This document shows positions 34,702-47,730 of a DNA stretch of 64,000 nucleotides, piece after piece. Made by a program: the position numbers and the translations under genes. The first letter of the stretch is position 1. Each line of letters starts with the position of its first letter. Under the pieces are notes generated by a model. It saw only the letters and a program-made list of their open reading frames with translations. It was not told the DNA's origin and did not search any database. Origin of the DNA: Athripsodes cinereus (Eukaryota > Arthropoda > Insecta > Trichoptera > Leptoceridae); the NCBI GenBank assembly GCA_947579605.1, contig OX388309.1, positions 16,314,713-16,378,712 on the forward strand. Reading direction: 5' to 3'.

Positions 34702-35638
34702 TTTTTTTCGACTACTGTATGCGTCCTTTGAAAGAGATGGATGTTGGCATTGAACTGAATGGAAACCCTGTGAATGCGTTGATGTATGCAGATGATTTGT
34801 TATTAATGGCTGAGAGTGAAAGTGATTTACAAAAGATTGTGTCAGTTGTATATGAAAGTTGCAGTATGAATGGGATGAAAATGAATGTGACAAAGACGAA
34901 AGTGCTGGTGTTTGAAAGAGAGATTGAAAGAACAATGTGTGAAATAAAGGTTGGAAATGAATGTTTGGAGCACTTGCTCCGAATATGTTTATTTAGGAAG
35001 TATGTTTGTAAGGGATGGTAGGTACGAAAGGGACATTGAAAAAAGAAAAGTGGCTGGTGCGAGAGTGAACGGTGCACTTCGATCTATTGTTAGCAATAGC
35101 AATGTCTCGAACATGGCTAAAATGCTGGTGCACAACGCCATCCTCGTACCGACACTGATGTATGCAAGCGAGACTTGGACATGGCTGAAGAAGGACGAGA
35201 GTGGAATAAATGCAGTGGAGATGCGATCACTGAGAAGAATGGTAGGTAAAACATTACGTGATAGAGTAAGAAATGAGGATATTAGAAGAATGAGTGGATG
35301 CAAGAGGAGTGTTGTTGATAGAATGCGTGTAAATAAATTGAGATGGTTTGGTCATGTGGAGCGAATGGATGGTGTGAGATTGACGAAGAGGGTGTATTTA
35401 TCTGAAAGAGAGGGTGTGAGGAAGTGCGGGCGTCCGAGAACCACGTGGCTTAACCACGTGGATCAAATTCTCAAGGACGGTTGCGTGTTAAGTAAGAGGA
35501 ATCGGCGTGCATGTATGAGAAACTGGATGAATGTAGAGGAAGCGAAAGAAGTATGTAAGGATAGAGCGACATGGCGTTCCGTTCTCTCTACCTACCCCAC
35601 CTGGGACACGGCGTGAGGGTATAGGATAGTATAGTATA
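34702..35638 (+). pseudogene. LINE-A, longest copy (end of the RT domain and C-terminus) with 11-bp target duplication
   Basis: The first frame (34719-35021) carries the reverse-transcriptase active-site block NALMYADDLLLMAES followed by the GMKMNVTKTKVLVF region. After a one-base frame shift near 34965-34985, a second frame (to 35616) gives YVYLGSMFVRDGRYERDIEKR, SETWTWLKKDESGINAVEMR, RWFGHVERM, GRPRTTWLNHVDQILK and WRSVLSTYP, then stops in GGCGTGAGGG. The element is cut inside the RT domain, so it lacks endonuclease and most RT motifs and cannot move. GTAAATTATTC occurs on both sides (34691-34701 and 35639-35649): an 11-bp duplication that fixes both ends. The tail is ATAGT-type repeats. 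Non-LTR retrotransposon; clade uncertain. Confidence 0.92.
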
Positions 35639-35649
35639 GTAAATTATTC

Positions 35650-36180
35650 GCTGTGTCGGTGTACTGGTAGTAAAATCTACGATGATAAAAAAAAACATGT
35701 GTTTTTTTTACATTTTGTGTTTTTTTTATTGAGAGAGTCGTCTTTTAATTGTCTTACATATGAGAACATTGTCAACTAATTTGTTTTTTAATTATTTCAT
35801 TAGGTAAATTGTTTATATTTTCGGCATCAACTATATAATAATTTTTAGATATATTGATATTATTTTAGATCATATTTTGTTGATGGCTGGCTGAGTGAGG
35901 CTGTCAAATCATTGGCTGTCGTCGCATCGCTGGAAAATCGTAAAGTCCGCCCACAACGAGTCGCGTAATAAAAAACTGGCTTAAGAATTACATAATTTAT
36001 TCAACTGATGTTGCTCGCAACCAACAATTGCGAGAAAGGGAACTAAAATTACAAAATTCTAGTTTCACCTTCAATTTACTTCTTTTTTCCTTTTATGATT
36101 AAAATATTTACATCTTCGCCTACATACGGTTACATTTATATAATAAATTCTATATTTAATCTTAATATTAAATTTAACAA
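35650..36180. other. Intron sequence, nothing recognised
   Basis: A GC-richer patch at 35880-35990 stands out but has no frame or family match. Confidence 0.45.
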
Positions 36181-36184
36181 TGGT

Positions 36185-36420
36185 TTGACTCGTTTGTATA
36201 TATGAATATTTGTAGACACTTGATTATTTGATGTTTGTACAAACAATTGAGAAAATTATGATTGTGATGGTTTGTTTCTTTGACAACGTTTAAGGATTCT
36301 TCGACTATCTCGTGGGCACCGGTGAAAAGATTGGTTTTTATTTTGTTTTTTAAACCGGTGATGTTGCTCTGGCATCGCAAATTAACAGACAGCCTAACCA
36401 CGTCACAAGGCCTTTAACGC
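36185..36420 (-). pseudogene. CR1/L2-like LINE 3' stub
   Basis: The minus strand from about 36401 reads LSVNLRCQSNITGLKNKIKT, then NLFTGAHEIV. This corresponds to the LPxxLR...FKxxLKTxLF ending of the CR1/L2 ORF (family knowledge). It is short and diverged from the 3906 copy, suggesting another subfamily. Confidence 0.65.
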
Positions 36421-36967
36421 TGAAAACCCTGTCATGGAATTATGTAGTCTTATATCTGCCGGTTTTCTTTCCCCTCTATTCGAATTACACATCTATTAAG
36501 CATGTTTTTATAAATAAAACGTACTTAGATGTGTAATATCGCTATTGACATAGGTATTATTTACTACTTTAAGAAACCAAGTATAAGAATTTATCAAAAG
36601 AATGAAAATCTATGTTTTTTCAGAACAGTGTAATAGAAATTGCATTATAAGTATTAAACTGTAGATTCAGCGATTAGGCAAACCATCCATCATAAATGTT
36701 TTATTTTTTAATGTGTTCCGTTATTTTTTGTGTGCCTATATTGAATGATTTAAAAAACTATAAACATTTTTGGACACACTTTTTGTTTTTATTTACGTAC
36801 ACAATATTATTTCGTTTTTAATGAAACAATATCAATACTACTGGATGTTTTATTTTTTAATTGCCACGTGGAGAACAATCTGCATTTGTTTATCATAATA
36901 TGCAGTATGCCATAGAGTACCTACTTATTTGATCTTTGCAGTATGCATTATATGCATATTATGCAGT

Positions 36968-37022
36968 GAGCCTACTTGCTACACCACTTGTGAATTATGC
37001 CGTGATGGTGTAATATTGTATA
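36968..37022 (+). mobile_element. SINE-C 3' tail fragment
   Basis: CCTACTTGCTACACCACTTG followed by TGAATTATGCCGTGATGGTG. This is only the 3' end that SINE-C shares with LINE-A. Confidence 0.6.
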
Positions 37023-38076
37023 GAAGTGTTTTACTGTAATTTTTCTTTCTCTTGTATTCTTTATGTCTAAGAATAGAGGCAAGATAAGCCCTCTGTGTAA
37101 TCTCTCTCCACATGAGTCTGTTGTGAGCTATGCAAATAATTTATATTTGTATTCTTATGGCACACCATCATTATATAACTTTTTTTTTTATTTTTACAAT
37201 ATTTAACAAAGTATACCTACATTCAATATGTAGGTCAGTAGAAATCCAAAACTTCAAACAACAAAACTCTTCAACACATAATTCTGTAATGCTTACAACT
37301 TTTTAAACTTAACTTTATTGAAAAAAAATTACATAAAAAATACAAAAATTACATAAAGTTCAAAATACTAGGATGATATGCAGAAGCGAGATTATCACTA
37401 TGTACCTAGGTAGTGATTTCTTCCACATTATGATAAAAGTAAACTTTATTGATATTATAGAATAATATAGCAAAAAGAAGGTTAAATCATTAAAACAAAA
37501 TATAAATGACGATTTAGTAAAGTCTTTGAGGCGTTGTTTAAAAGTAGAAAGATACTAAAATAAAGCTATACTAAAAGCGTTTTATAAACACAAAAATAAC
37601 GAAAGAAGTCTCGTATAAAAAAATCCTGATATATTGATGTGATCGAAGATATTTTTGAATCGAACTGCCATCACGTGATTATTACCTCACTAATAATAAA
37701 AATAATAGTTTATTTACCAAAAAATATTTACAGAACAAAGTATAACAACTTTTTACTATTTAAATCTACATTTTTCTACTCAATATTACCTCACTGGATT
37801 TGCACCCGTATCAAGGCAATACCACAAAAAACAACAAAAATTGACATAATCAAAAAAGAAAAAGGCTTCATTTCGGAATGCTACACAGCAGACTCTCAGA
37901 CTCGTCCAGTCCCAAGTTGCGGAGAAAAGAGTTAATCATAGTCTTCGTCATAACACTCCCCTCTGTACCTTGAATCCTCTGTAGTACAGTATTATAGAGT
38001 ATATGTATGCCAGATATGAACCATATAATATGACTTTATGTAATATATAAATAAAATATTATTTTTTTTTTCAAAA
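37023..38076. other. AT-rich intron sequence, nothing recognised
   Basis: The open frame at 37639-37935 has low-complexity, AT-driven composition and no motif, so it is not supported as a gene. Confidence 0.5.
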
Positions 38077-38235
38077 AAGATATACCTATCTGGGTTTCGT
38101 TATACAACCTTATACACCTTTCACAGTAAGCTAAAAGCTTGTGTCGTGAAAGGGGAGCTTGCCGGCACCTGGGATCGAACCGCGGACCCCTTTTTCAAGA
38201 GGCCGATACTCTACCTCCAGGCTACCGACGAACTC
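38077..38235 (-). mobile_element. SINE-A, near full-length copy
   Basis: On the minus strand: GAGTTCGTCGGTAGCCTGGA head, B box GGTTCGATCCC (about 38170-38180), the shared AGCTTACTGTGAAAGGTG body and AACCCAGATA end. Confidence 0.88.
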
Positions 38236-38248
38236 AATATATATTTGA

Positions 38249-38276
38249 TAAGCGCCGTTTACTCATAACATGACAA
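38249..38276 (-). repeat. CR1/L2-like 3' end scrap
   Basis: GTCATGTTATGAGTAAACGG plus CGCTT on the minus strand is identical to the end of the stub at about 29273-29297. Confidence 0.6.
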
Positions 38277-39336
38277 GTTTGATGGTATAACCTTTACTCC
38301 CGCAACATTTCGACAATATAATAATTATAATATTATCATAGTAATAGTTGACTTTTTGGGTCTCTCTACATCTCATTGTTTTTCTCCCTTTACTCTCTTA
38401 TATTTGTGACACTAATTCGTGTTTTTTTTCCTGTGTGTTGGACAGGTAGGTAGGTTAGGTTAATAGTGAATGACAGTTAATCTGGATTGTTTATAAAATT
38501 ATATTGACTAATATTATTCCTATTGTAAGAACAGATAACTGTTATTCTTCTTTCTATTGTCTAATGTGGTAGCTTTTTTTATCATTTTACTTTTCTTTTA
38601 TTTAAATTTGACAACCTTATGGGATTCTAACTTAATATGAATTTTTAAGTTGTGTGCACATTAAATAGGGCGATATGTTGATACCATTTTTTGTCTGCAT
38701 TGTTTGTTTTTTATGCATATATATTGTCTGTAGTGTACTGTTGATGTTTAACAAATAAATAAATTTCATATAATTATATTTATTTTATTGCCGATGACAT
38801 CGATTATATGATTATAATATTATATAATGACGTAATAATTGACACTCATATTCAAGGCCCTTGTTATTATTCCTCGGACAGGGGACGGATATATTTTTCT
38901 CATTAAATTATAATAATGAGATAAGATATTTAATACGAGTATTTTCATTAAATCATTTGCCTTTAGGTACAAACATTATTGAATTAAGAATTATTTTTAT
39001 CTCTTGGGTTTGCGTTAAGATATAATAATATATTAATAATAATTCCCATATCGCATCATCAATAACACAAAATAAAAATGGAAAGGCGAAAAATTTGAGT
39101 TTGTTTTATAAATAAACAAGGTTCTACGAGATTGAAATAACTGAAGAGAAGAATTTGAGATATGAAAAAAACATATTCGCATAAGTCAATCTTGTTCTTT
39201 GCATATTAATGAAACTAGATTTGTACCCAATTTCACAACGAAATAAATCACTAAAACCACTGACAAAATATTTTGAGTGATGTTTCACTTGCTTCACCAC
39301 AGGAATTGTAAAATTAATAAATCAATCAGACGTTTT
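38277..39336. other. AT-rich intron sequence
   Basis: The only structure noted is a possible retroposon tail (TGTTTAACAAATAAATAAAT) at 38747-38764. Confidence 0.45.
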
Positions 39337-39558
39337 GATTGGAGAACCATGTTCACACAATGTTGCTATATTCTAAATCTAATCTTAAGAAGTGAGATAG
39401 GCATCCCAACACTTACGAATTGGCTGTAGCCTGGCTTAAGTGATCCGTTTCAGTGTTCATGGACACCCAGTTCCTCCATTCTCAATGTCACGATATAATG
39501 TCGTTTTTCTCACTTCTTTCGATTAGATTTTACATTTTGTAAACATGGTTCTCCAATC
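39337..39558. mobile_element. MITE with GATTGGAGAACCATG ends
   Basis: GATTGGAGAACCATGTT at the left is inverted at the right end (ACATGGTTCTCCAATC). AGAAGTGAGA and its complement TCTCACTTCT lie further in. The size is 222 bp. A partial relative is at 47611. Confidence 0.8.
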
Positions 39559-39718
39559 GGCAAGTCTGATTGGTTTTGTATCTGCGTGTAATGCCAAAAT
39601 CCAGTTTAATAATAAATAGATAATAAATATTCTACTCAAAGTCAATAAAACTAGGGTGTTGTGCTAAGTGGAATGTAAGTATTATTTATCCCTTATTTTA
39701 GCTATATACGATGTCCAT

Positions 39719-39748
39719 AGAGGACATACAAATATCTGTATGTCCTCT
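39719..39748. other. Perfect 12-bp hairpin
   Basis: AGAGGACATACA and TGTATGTCCTCT pair around the loop AATATC. Confidence 0.7.
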
Positions 39749-40353
39749 AAACCTTCATAGTATTTCCCTCTAGTGTATATTTATGTTCTTTAAATAGACT
39801 GACATGATGTATATATGTATATGGATATATAAGTGTACCTTTAATACGAGCTCGGTTAGTGATTCCGTGGTGATGTAACATATCATTTTATGTTCCCGTG
39901 GGATTATACCTCAAACGTACAAAGAAAGGTTGGAGTTTCAAATATTTTAACTATAAAAAACCATCGCTATGAAAATGCGAACACAAAAATATTCACCATA
40001 CTCGAACTGTCATACTATAGCTAGAATAAATATTCGAGTTTTACGTTGCATATAGTTTTCTTTGAAGGCCAACTAAGTAAATACAAACCTAAATTGACCC
40101 TTCTTTTTTCATTCATATAAATTAACACTTATGCGGTGAAAGTTCAAAGGAAAGTGATTAGAGAGACAAATATATTTCGTAAAAAATGCATCGATTAAGC
40201 AATTTTACTTTCTATCCATTTCAAACGTCTTAATTTCTCTTCAAGGTAATACAGAGTACATTTATTTTATGGAAAAAACTGACTATTTCATAAGATATGA
40301 AAATAATAATAGTTAAGAATATAAAAAAAAAAACAAAGCCTTATTCCTCTGAA
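39749..40353. other. AT-rich intron sequence, nothing recognised
   Basis: Non-coding flank of the satellite array. Confidence 0.5.
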
Positions 40354-42339
40354 ATGCAAGTGACATAATAATAAATCATTCAGCATACTATGATTTACAT
40401 TTCACATTCACTTTTATGCAAGTGACATAATAATAAATCATTCAGCATACTATGATTTACATTTCACATTCACTTTTATGCAAGTGACATAATAATAAAT
40501 CATTCAGCATACTATGATTTACATTTCACATTCACTTTTATGCAAGTGACATAATAATAAATCATTCAGCATACTATGATTTACAATTCACATTCACTTT
40601 TATGCAAGTGACATAATAATAAATCATTCAGCATACTATGATTTACATTTCACATTCACTTTTATGCAAGTGACATAATAATAAATCATTCAGCATACTA
40701 TGATTTACATTTCACATTCACTTTTATGCAAGTGACATAATAATAAATCATTCAGCATTCTATGATTTACATTTCACATTCACTTTTATGCAAGTGACAT
40801 AATAATAAATCATTCAGCATACTATGATTCACATTTCACATTCACTTTTATGCAAGTGACATAATAATAAATCATTCAGCATACTATGATTTACATTTCA
40901 CATTCACTTTAATGCAAGTGACTTAATAATAAATCATTCAGCATTCTATGATTTACATTTCACATTCACTTTTATGCAAGTGACATAATAATAAATCATT
41001 CAGCATACTATGATTCACATTTCACATTCACTTTTATGCAAGTGACATAATAATAAATCATTCAGCATACTATGATTTACATTTCACATTCACTTTAATG
41101 CAAGTGACATAATAATAAATCATTCAGCATACTATGATTTACATTTCACATTCACTTTTATGCAAGTGACATAATAATAAATCATTCAGCATACTATGAT
41201 TTACATTTCACATTCACTTTTATGCAAGTGACATAATAATAAATCATTCAGCATACTATGATTTACATTTCACATTCACTTTTATGCAAGTGACATAATA
41301 ATAAATCATTCAGCATACTATGATTAACATTTCACATTCACTTTTATGCAAGTGACATAATAATAAATCATTCAGCATACTATGATTTACATTTCACATT
41401 CACTTTTATGCAAGTGACATAATAATAAATCATTCAGCATACTATGATTTACATTTCACATTCACTTTTATGCAAGTGACATAATAATAAATCATTCAGC
41501 ATACTATGATTTACATTTCACATTCACTTTTATGCAAGTGACATAATAATAAATCATTCAGCATACTATGATTTACATTTCACATTCACTTTTATGCAAG
41601 TGACATAATAATAAATCATTCAGCATACTATGATTTACATTTCACATTCACTTTTATGCAAGTGACATAATAATAAATCATTCAGCATTCTATGATTTAC
41701 ATTTCACATTCACTTTTATGCAAGTGACATAATAATAAATCATTCAGCATACTATGATTCACATTTCACATTCACTTTTATGCAAGTGACATAATAATAA
41801 ATCATTCAGCATACTATGATTTACATTTCACATTCACTTTTATGCAAGTGACATAATAATAAATCATTCAGCATTCTATGATTTACATTTCACATTCACT
41901 TTTATGCAAGTGACATAATAATAAATCATTCAGCATACTATGATTCACATTTCACATTCACTTTTATGCAAGTGACATAATAATAAATCATTCAGCATAC
42001 TATGATTTACATTTCACATTCACTTTTATGCAAGTGACATAATAATAAATCATTCAGCATACTATGATTCACATTTCACATTCACTTTTATGCAAGTGAC
42101 ATAATAATAAATCATTCAGCATACTATGATTTACATTTCACATTCACTTTTATGCAAGTGACATAATAATAAATCATTCAGCATTCTATGATTTACATTT
42201 CACATTCACTTTTATGCAAGTGACATAATAATAAATCATTCAGCATATTATGATTCACATTTCACATTCACTTTTATGCAAGTGACATAATAATAAATCA
42301 TTCAGCATTCTATGATTCACATTTCACATTCACTTTTAT
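40354..42339. repeat. 62-bp satellite array, 32 copies
   Basis: The unit begins ATGCAAGTGACATAATAATA and ends in CACATTCACTTTT. The start-to-start distance is 62, and 1986 bases hold 32 units. Units differ at a few fixed positions: ATACTATG or ATTCTATG, and GATTTAC or GATTCAC. The order T-type, C-type, plain recurs at units 7-9, 10-12, 22-24 and 25-27, giving a 186-bp higher-order period. The last unit runs into TTCATCACC. Confidence 0.98.
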
Positions 42340-43962
42340 TCATCACCTACATTACAATATAAAAATCATTCGTTTATGGATGGATAGCAGAAAAAAATTG
42401 TTAATATTTTCTTTCTAATTATTTCTTAATATTAATTTATTATTACCTATTGCTGTTTTCTTTAATGAATTTTTACATGCACCTGTTAATTTTTAAAAAA
42501 TTACATTTTTTTTTTTATTCTATATTTAACACGAAAAAGACTCACGCCGTACATGAATAAAAAATAATAAATAACATCAACAGTATAGATTTCTTGAAAC
42601 AATAATTTTTTTAAAGTTGAATTTTAATGTGATCCATTTTGAACAATTTATATAGCATTCAAAATGTAAATAGCAAGTCTAGAATTCACATTATTCTTGA
42701 TTACTTTGTTGCCTGAACAACAACACTAATGTCTTTTTTTATACTCCTCATCAAAAAAAATATATACAGCATGGGAAGATGTTACCCGACATAATGAGAA
42801 AGTACACGTGCTGGAAAAACTAACATAATAAAGATATGGTGGTTAGGTCCATTTTCACACTTACGAGATTTATATCGAATCCGTAAATCTTCGTCTATTT
42901 TTATTTTGTATGCGAGCTGAATTATCGCGTAGGTATTTGCTGACAATATTAGTAGAATACTAGAATTACTTCAGATGCAGCTATAGATACTCAAATTATC
43001 TACGTGCTTCTAATGACGACATCAAACTATATCTACGGTCGACTACGTTAATTGTAAAAAAAAATCGGCGTTCAACGTACCTACCTACTACGTAACTTAT
43101 ATTTTCTCTGACAGTTGTGCAGTATCTTAATCGTCAACTAATCAGAAACTAATATTGTTGACACTAGTGAAAAAAAGTATTTCCGATATATCTGTAGGTA
43201 CATAGTGAGAATCTAGAAAATCTCTTGATATAACGGAGTGGTAAAAATTTCACCATCCAATGACAAGAATAATTTGTGCAATGTTACATACAATGCTGAA
43301 TGCTTATAATAGCACAGATACTACATTCTCTTTATTCAGACACCCATAACATTTGCTGAGAAATAATAATGATTCTTAAAAGATAAGTAGCTAATGTTCA
43401 GTACATACCTACATACTTAGGTACCTATTACAAATATTATAGAGACTTAAGCTATGTGCGCAAACAAAGTCTTTTGTTGCCAAAATGTAGGTATTTATGA
43501 TTTTTTCTATATTTCTTATTGTTGGTATATTGTGCGTATTGATAAAAAAAACTCTATTTTTCGATACTCTATATTATTTAGATAGCTTTGCTTTCAAATT
43601 TGTCGCCGAGTTTCATAATCCGCTATAACACATTTTCGCGGAAATTAATTTATATGTAGGTATATATATCTTTGGATTCGTAATTAAATATCCTTTAACC
43701 ATCAAAAATCGATTAATATGAGTTATTTTTATATATACAAAATAAACAGTTTATTTACAATTGTTATCAAAATTTATTTTAAAATTGAACTGTTAAACAA
43801 TCTTATAATTAACTAACTTGTTAGACTTCAGAAAAGTACGGTTAATACTTGTATAATAGTTTTTATCGAATTTCTCTTAATCACAAAAATATGTTATAGC
43901 GTATTTCGAAACTCGTATCAACAAGACAGAATACCTACTGGACACATGACTCAGTATATTAT
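42340..43962. other. AT-rich intron sequence
   Basis: The only structure noted is a tail-like piece (AAAGACTCACGCCGTACATG then A-rich) at about 42535-42570, related to the one at 8278. Confidence 0.45.
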
Positions 43963-44092
43963 TATTCTCTTCTCATAAAACAGTATATTACCTACATATA
44001 TTCTCTTCTCATAAAACAGTATATTATATATTCTCTTCTCATAAAACAGTATATTATATATTCTCTTCTCATAAAACAGCATATATTATATA
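43963..44092. repeat. Tandem repeat of about 30 bp, four copies
   Basis: ATTCTCTTCTCATAAAACAG followed by TATATTA occurs four times in a row. The first interval is slightly longer because of an extra CCTACAT. Confidence 0.9.
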
Positions 44093-45662
44093 CGTAGTTA
44101 TATTACACTAAAGATTTTTCTAATAACACATCTCTCTTAAATATTGGTGAAAAACTTCGAAGAGAAAGTTCTCGTAGTAGTTTGAGACAGTTTGGAGGAA
44201 AAAATAAATCAAATAATCACTATTTCATATTGTTCACTAAGTACCTATTTGAAAGTTTCCTCCAAGTTTGTCATCTCTACTAGGAGAAGCCGTAGGTACA
44301 CTATTACACTTATTATATTTTAGTATAACGAGTAATATAGGAATAAGAGGTGTGTGAGCTCACGTGCTCTAATAACATCGACACTAGTTAATGGAAATTG
44401 TTAACATTTTTTTCAGTAACGTGTATCAGCAAGTCCTCATTTTTCTAGTTTTTTCGATGTATCTATATTCCATTCAGTACTAACATATTATGAAAATACA
44501 TTGTTGCATTTTACAAGATTTCCAGACTAACTTGTTAATCAAATTTAACTATGTATTACTTTTGAATAAATATTTTAAAGTGTGTAACGAGTATCTAAAA
44601 GTTCTCATGTAGAGTGTTGCGCGTGTCATTGATTTCTCGAATAACTCTATTAAAAATAATGTTTACAAATTAGATTCATTCAATACTTGCGTTGATCTGT
44701 AATAATAAAAGCTCACATTTTATAGGAAATGTTATGCGAATACAAATAAATATATAATAACGCGTCAGGGTAAGCTAAGATAGCTTAAATTAATATTAAA
44801 TTCAGGTAATACTAACTTTTTAACCAAACACATCTATGTTTTAGAATCCCGTCTATATTGAAATACTTCCGTGAGAATTTAAGAAGGTGAAATAATATAA
44901 TACAGAACCGATATTGGGTATGAGAATTTCTAACACGTGTCTCGAATAGAGCAAAAGTCTAAATCAAAGAAGAATATACTTATATTAAAGAAGTAAAGAA
45001 TATAGTTATATTAAAGAAGTATTATTGTATTGGAAATAAAATTGTGATTGTATTTATAGTAGAAAATTTACATATAAATCAACATAAACAATGAAGGTTT
45101 ATTTATTGCAAATACTTCAAGTAGGTAGATATAAAAAATAAGCCATCAAGAGTAGATATATGATTTTAATAATATTTTCTTTGGTAACTATAAGTTAAAC
45201 TATTTTGATTAAAATATCTCGAATCTATAAAATATATTATAAGTTTGGTAAGGGTGTAGCGCATTTATATATCTAAAATTTAATGAGTACCTATATCTAC
45301 ATAATATATGTTTTAAATGAAAATCTTAAAAAAATTATATCACAGATACTAACTAGTTAAATCCTCTCAAACTAAGACAAATTATAATAAACTAGTCAAG
45401 TGGTGTTTCTGATTACACCAATACTAATTTTATGAATAAAAAAATAAACATTAAACAAAATATTTACAACTTTTGTACTCAGACTTATTTTATGGTATGA
45501 AATATTCAAGATATTTATACAATATCAGTTTTCATTGTAATTAAAGTTGGCATTGTTCTCAATTGTTGTATGAAGGATGAGGACGTACTTATCTCTACAT
45601 TTAAGAATTTCTGCTGTCACCTCAAGAACAATAAATAAAAACTTTGTTAAAATAATTCGCCG
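44093..45662. other. AT-rich intron sequence, nothing recognised
   Basis: No supported feature. Confidence 0.5.
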
Positions 45663-46460
45663 AAAAATCTAATTAAGATTACATCCTTTTATATTTCCAT
45701 TAAGATGTTTTGTTTTGGCCTTTTGTGCTGTCTAACTTTTATCAAATAATACCTTCCTACCTATCTACCTACTTTCCTATCTATACTATATAAGTAAAAA
45801 TCTAATTAAGATTACATCCTTTTATATTTCCATTAAGATGTTTTGTTTTGGCCTTTTGTGCTGTCTAACTTTTATCAAATAATACCTTCCTACCTATCTA
45901 CCTACTTTCCTATCTATACTATATAAGTAAAAATCTAATTAAGATTACATCCTTTTATATTTCCATTAAGATGTTTTGTTTTGGCCTTTTGTGCTGTCTA
46001 ACTTTTATCAAATAATACCTTCCTACCTATCTACCTACTTTCCTATCTATACTATATAAGTAAAAATCTAATTAAGATTACATCCTTTTATATTTCCATT
46101 AAGATGTTTTGTTTTGGCCTTTTGTGCTGTCTAACTTTTATCAAATAATACCTTCCTACCTATCTACCTACTTTCCTATCTATACTATATAAGTAAAAAT
46201 CTAATTAAGATTACATCCTTTTATATTTCCATTAAGATGTTTTGTTTTGGCCTTTTGTGCTGTCTAACTTTTATCAAATAATACCTTCCTACCTATCTAC
46301 CTACTTTCCTATCTATACTATATAAGTAAAAATCTAATTAAGATTACATCCTTTTATATTTCCATTAAGATGTTTTGTTTTGGCCTTTTGTGCTGTCTAA
46401 CTTTTATCAAATAATACCTACCTACCTATCTACCTACTTTCCTATCTATACTATATAAGT
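45663..46460. repeat. 133-bp tandem repeat, six copies
   Basis: Units start at 45663, 45796, 45929, 46062, 46195 and 46328 (AAAAATCTAATTAAGATTAC). They are almost identical; the sixth has CCTACC where the others have CCTTCC. Each unit contains a CCTACCTATCTACCTAC run, a sequence type common in Lepidoptera. Confidence 0.98.
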
Positions 46461-47608
46461 AAATAAACGCCATTCCTAGTAAGTGAGGGTGGCTGTTAAT
46501 ACTTGTGTATTTTGTGATCGAATTGTTTGTATAGGTCTTTGACATGATTATGACTATACATAAAATCCGCTCCTTTACAGATATACTACATAAATATAAA
46601 AGTTAAAAGTTTTATATGTATAATAAGATATACATTATTTGTTTTATTATAATTGTATAGGACCTACTCAAGGCTTTACGAAAATTGATGTTCTTTTTAA
46701 AAATATATCAAAGATGAAAGTAAAGGTATAGTACTCCCGTACTCGATGCGAATCTTACTTTAAATCTTGTCTAGCGTTTTACAAACGTCAAATGAACGAT
46801 TTTGTAAAAAAAAAATTGTACAAAAACATACAAAAATGATAGTTACACGATTTTAACAACCTTCAGTTAGACTATCAACTCTGTGTAAATTGTAGTTTAT
46901 CAACATGTAAAAATATATCAATTTAACGTTTCTATAATACTTGTGCGTTAGATGTACATTGCAAAATTCTCATATTTTCACAGATCTAAAATGTATGCGT
47001 GGCAGAGCTTGGCTCTTTCATAGCAAATATAATAATTCACGCACCTACATTATCATTATATATTCAAGAGAGAGTAGATTGAAGTAGCAACTTCCATCTT
47101 TTGTCAAACAAATCTTGATTCTCATTCTCACTGATCCTCTACCCTCTACCCTTCACTTATTCACCCCTTCACATAGGAACTTGTATATATATACTCGTTT
47201 ACACATTATGTGTTCATACAATGTATGTTTGTAGCCACATTTTAGAGATAAATTATCAATTTTTTTTTATAATAATAATGAAATGTCAAGAAATATATCC
47301 CGACAAAACAAACAAAAGTGTTGAATCACATTCGCTAAATTAATTTGTACAAAATAATGTTAAATATTTTAAAGAGTTTGAGTTGTTTTATAGCCCCTTT
47401 ATCACTTTTGTCCACATGCGAACCATAGAAGGTCACACGTTTCCACTTAGGATAGAAAGATTTGAACCTTTTCCTCCAAACATTTACGTACTCTGCAAAG
47501 CAATTTACGAATACATTTATTGTACGAGTATCAACTAAACCAATACTAAATTGTTACATCATTGTTAGATTGGATAACTACTATAATTACATGTACACAT
47601 TAGACATT
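46461..47608. other. AT-rich intron sequence, nothing recognised
   Basis: No supported feature. Confidence 0.5.
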
Positions 47609-47610
47609 TC

Positions 47611-47730
47611 AATTGGAGAACCATGTATATAATAATGTATCATTATATATAATCTATTCGGAAGAAGTGAGAAACGTCTTCCAACTCTTACGAATTGGCT
47701 CTAGGCTGGCTTCAGTGATAATTTTTCTTT
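47611..47730. mobile_element. Partial MITE related to 39337
   Basis: AATTGGAGAACCATGTATAT and then GAAGAAGTGAGA and CACTTACGAATTGGCT-like words (here CTCTTACGAATTGGCT) in the same order as at 39337. The right terminal repeat is missing. Confidence 0.65.

Noticed and set aside
34719..35616. Intact reverse transcriptase gene
   Set aside because: It is cut inside the RT domain, carries a frame shift, and is bounded by a target duplication, so it is a dead LINE copy.
37639..37935. 98-codon frame as a gene
   Set aside because: AT-driven composition, no recognisable domain and no splice or start context beyond chance.
40354..42339. CRISPR-like array
   Set aside because: The 62-bp units are directly joined with no unique spacers, and the genome is eukaryotic. 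It is a satellite.
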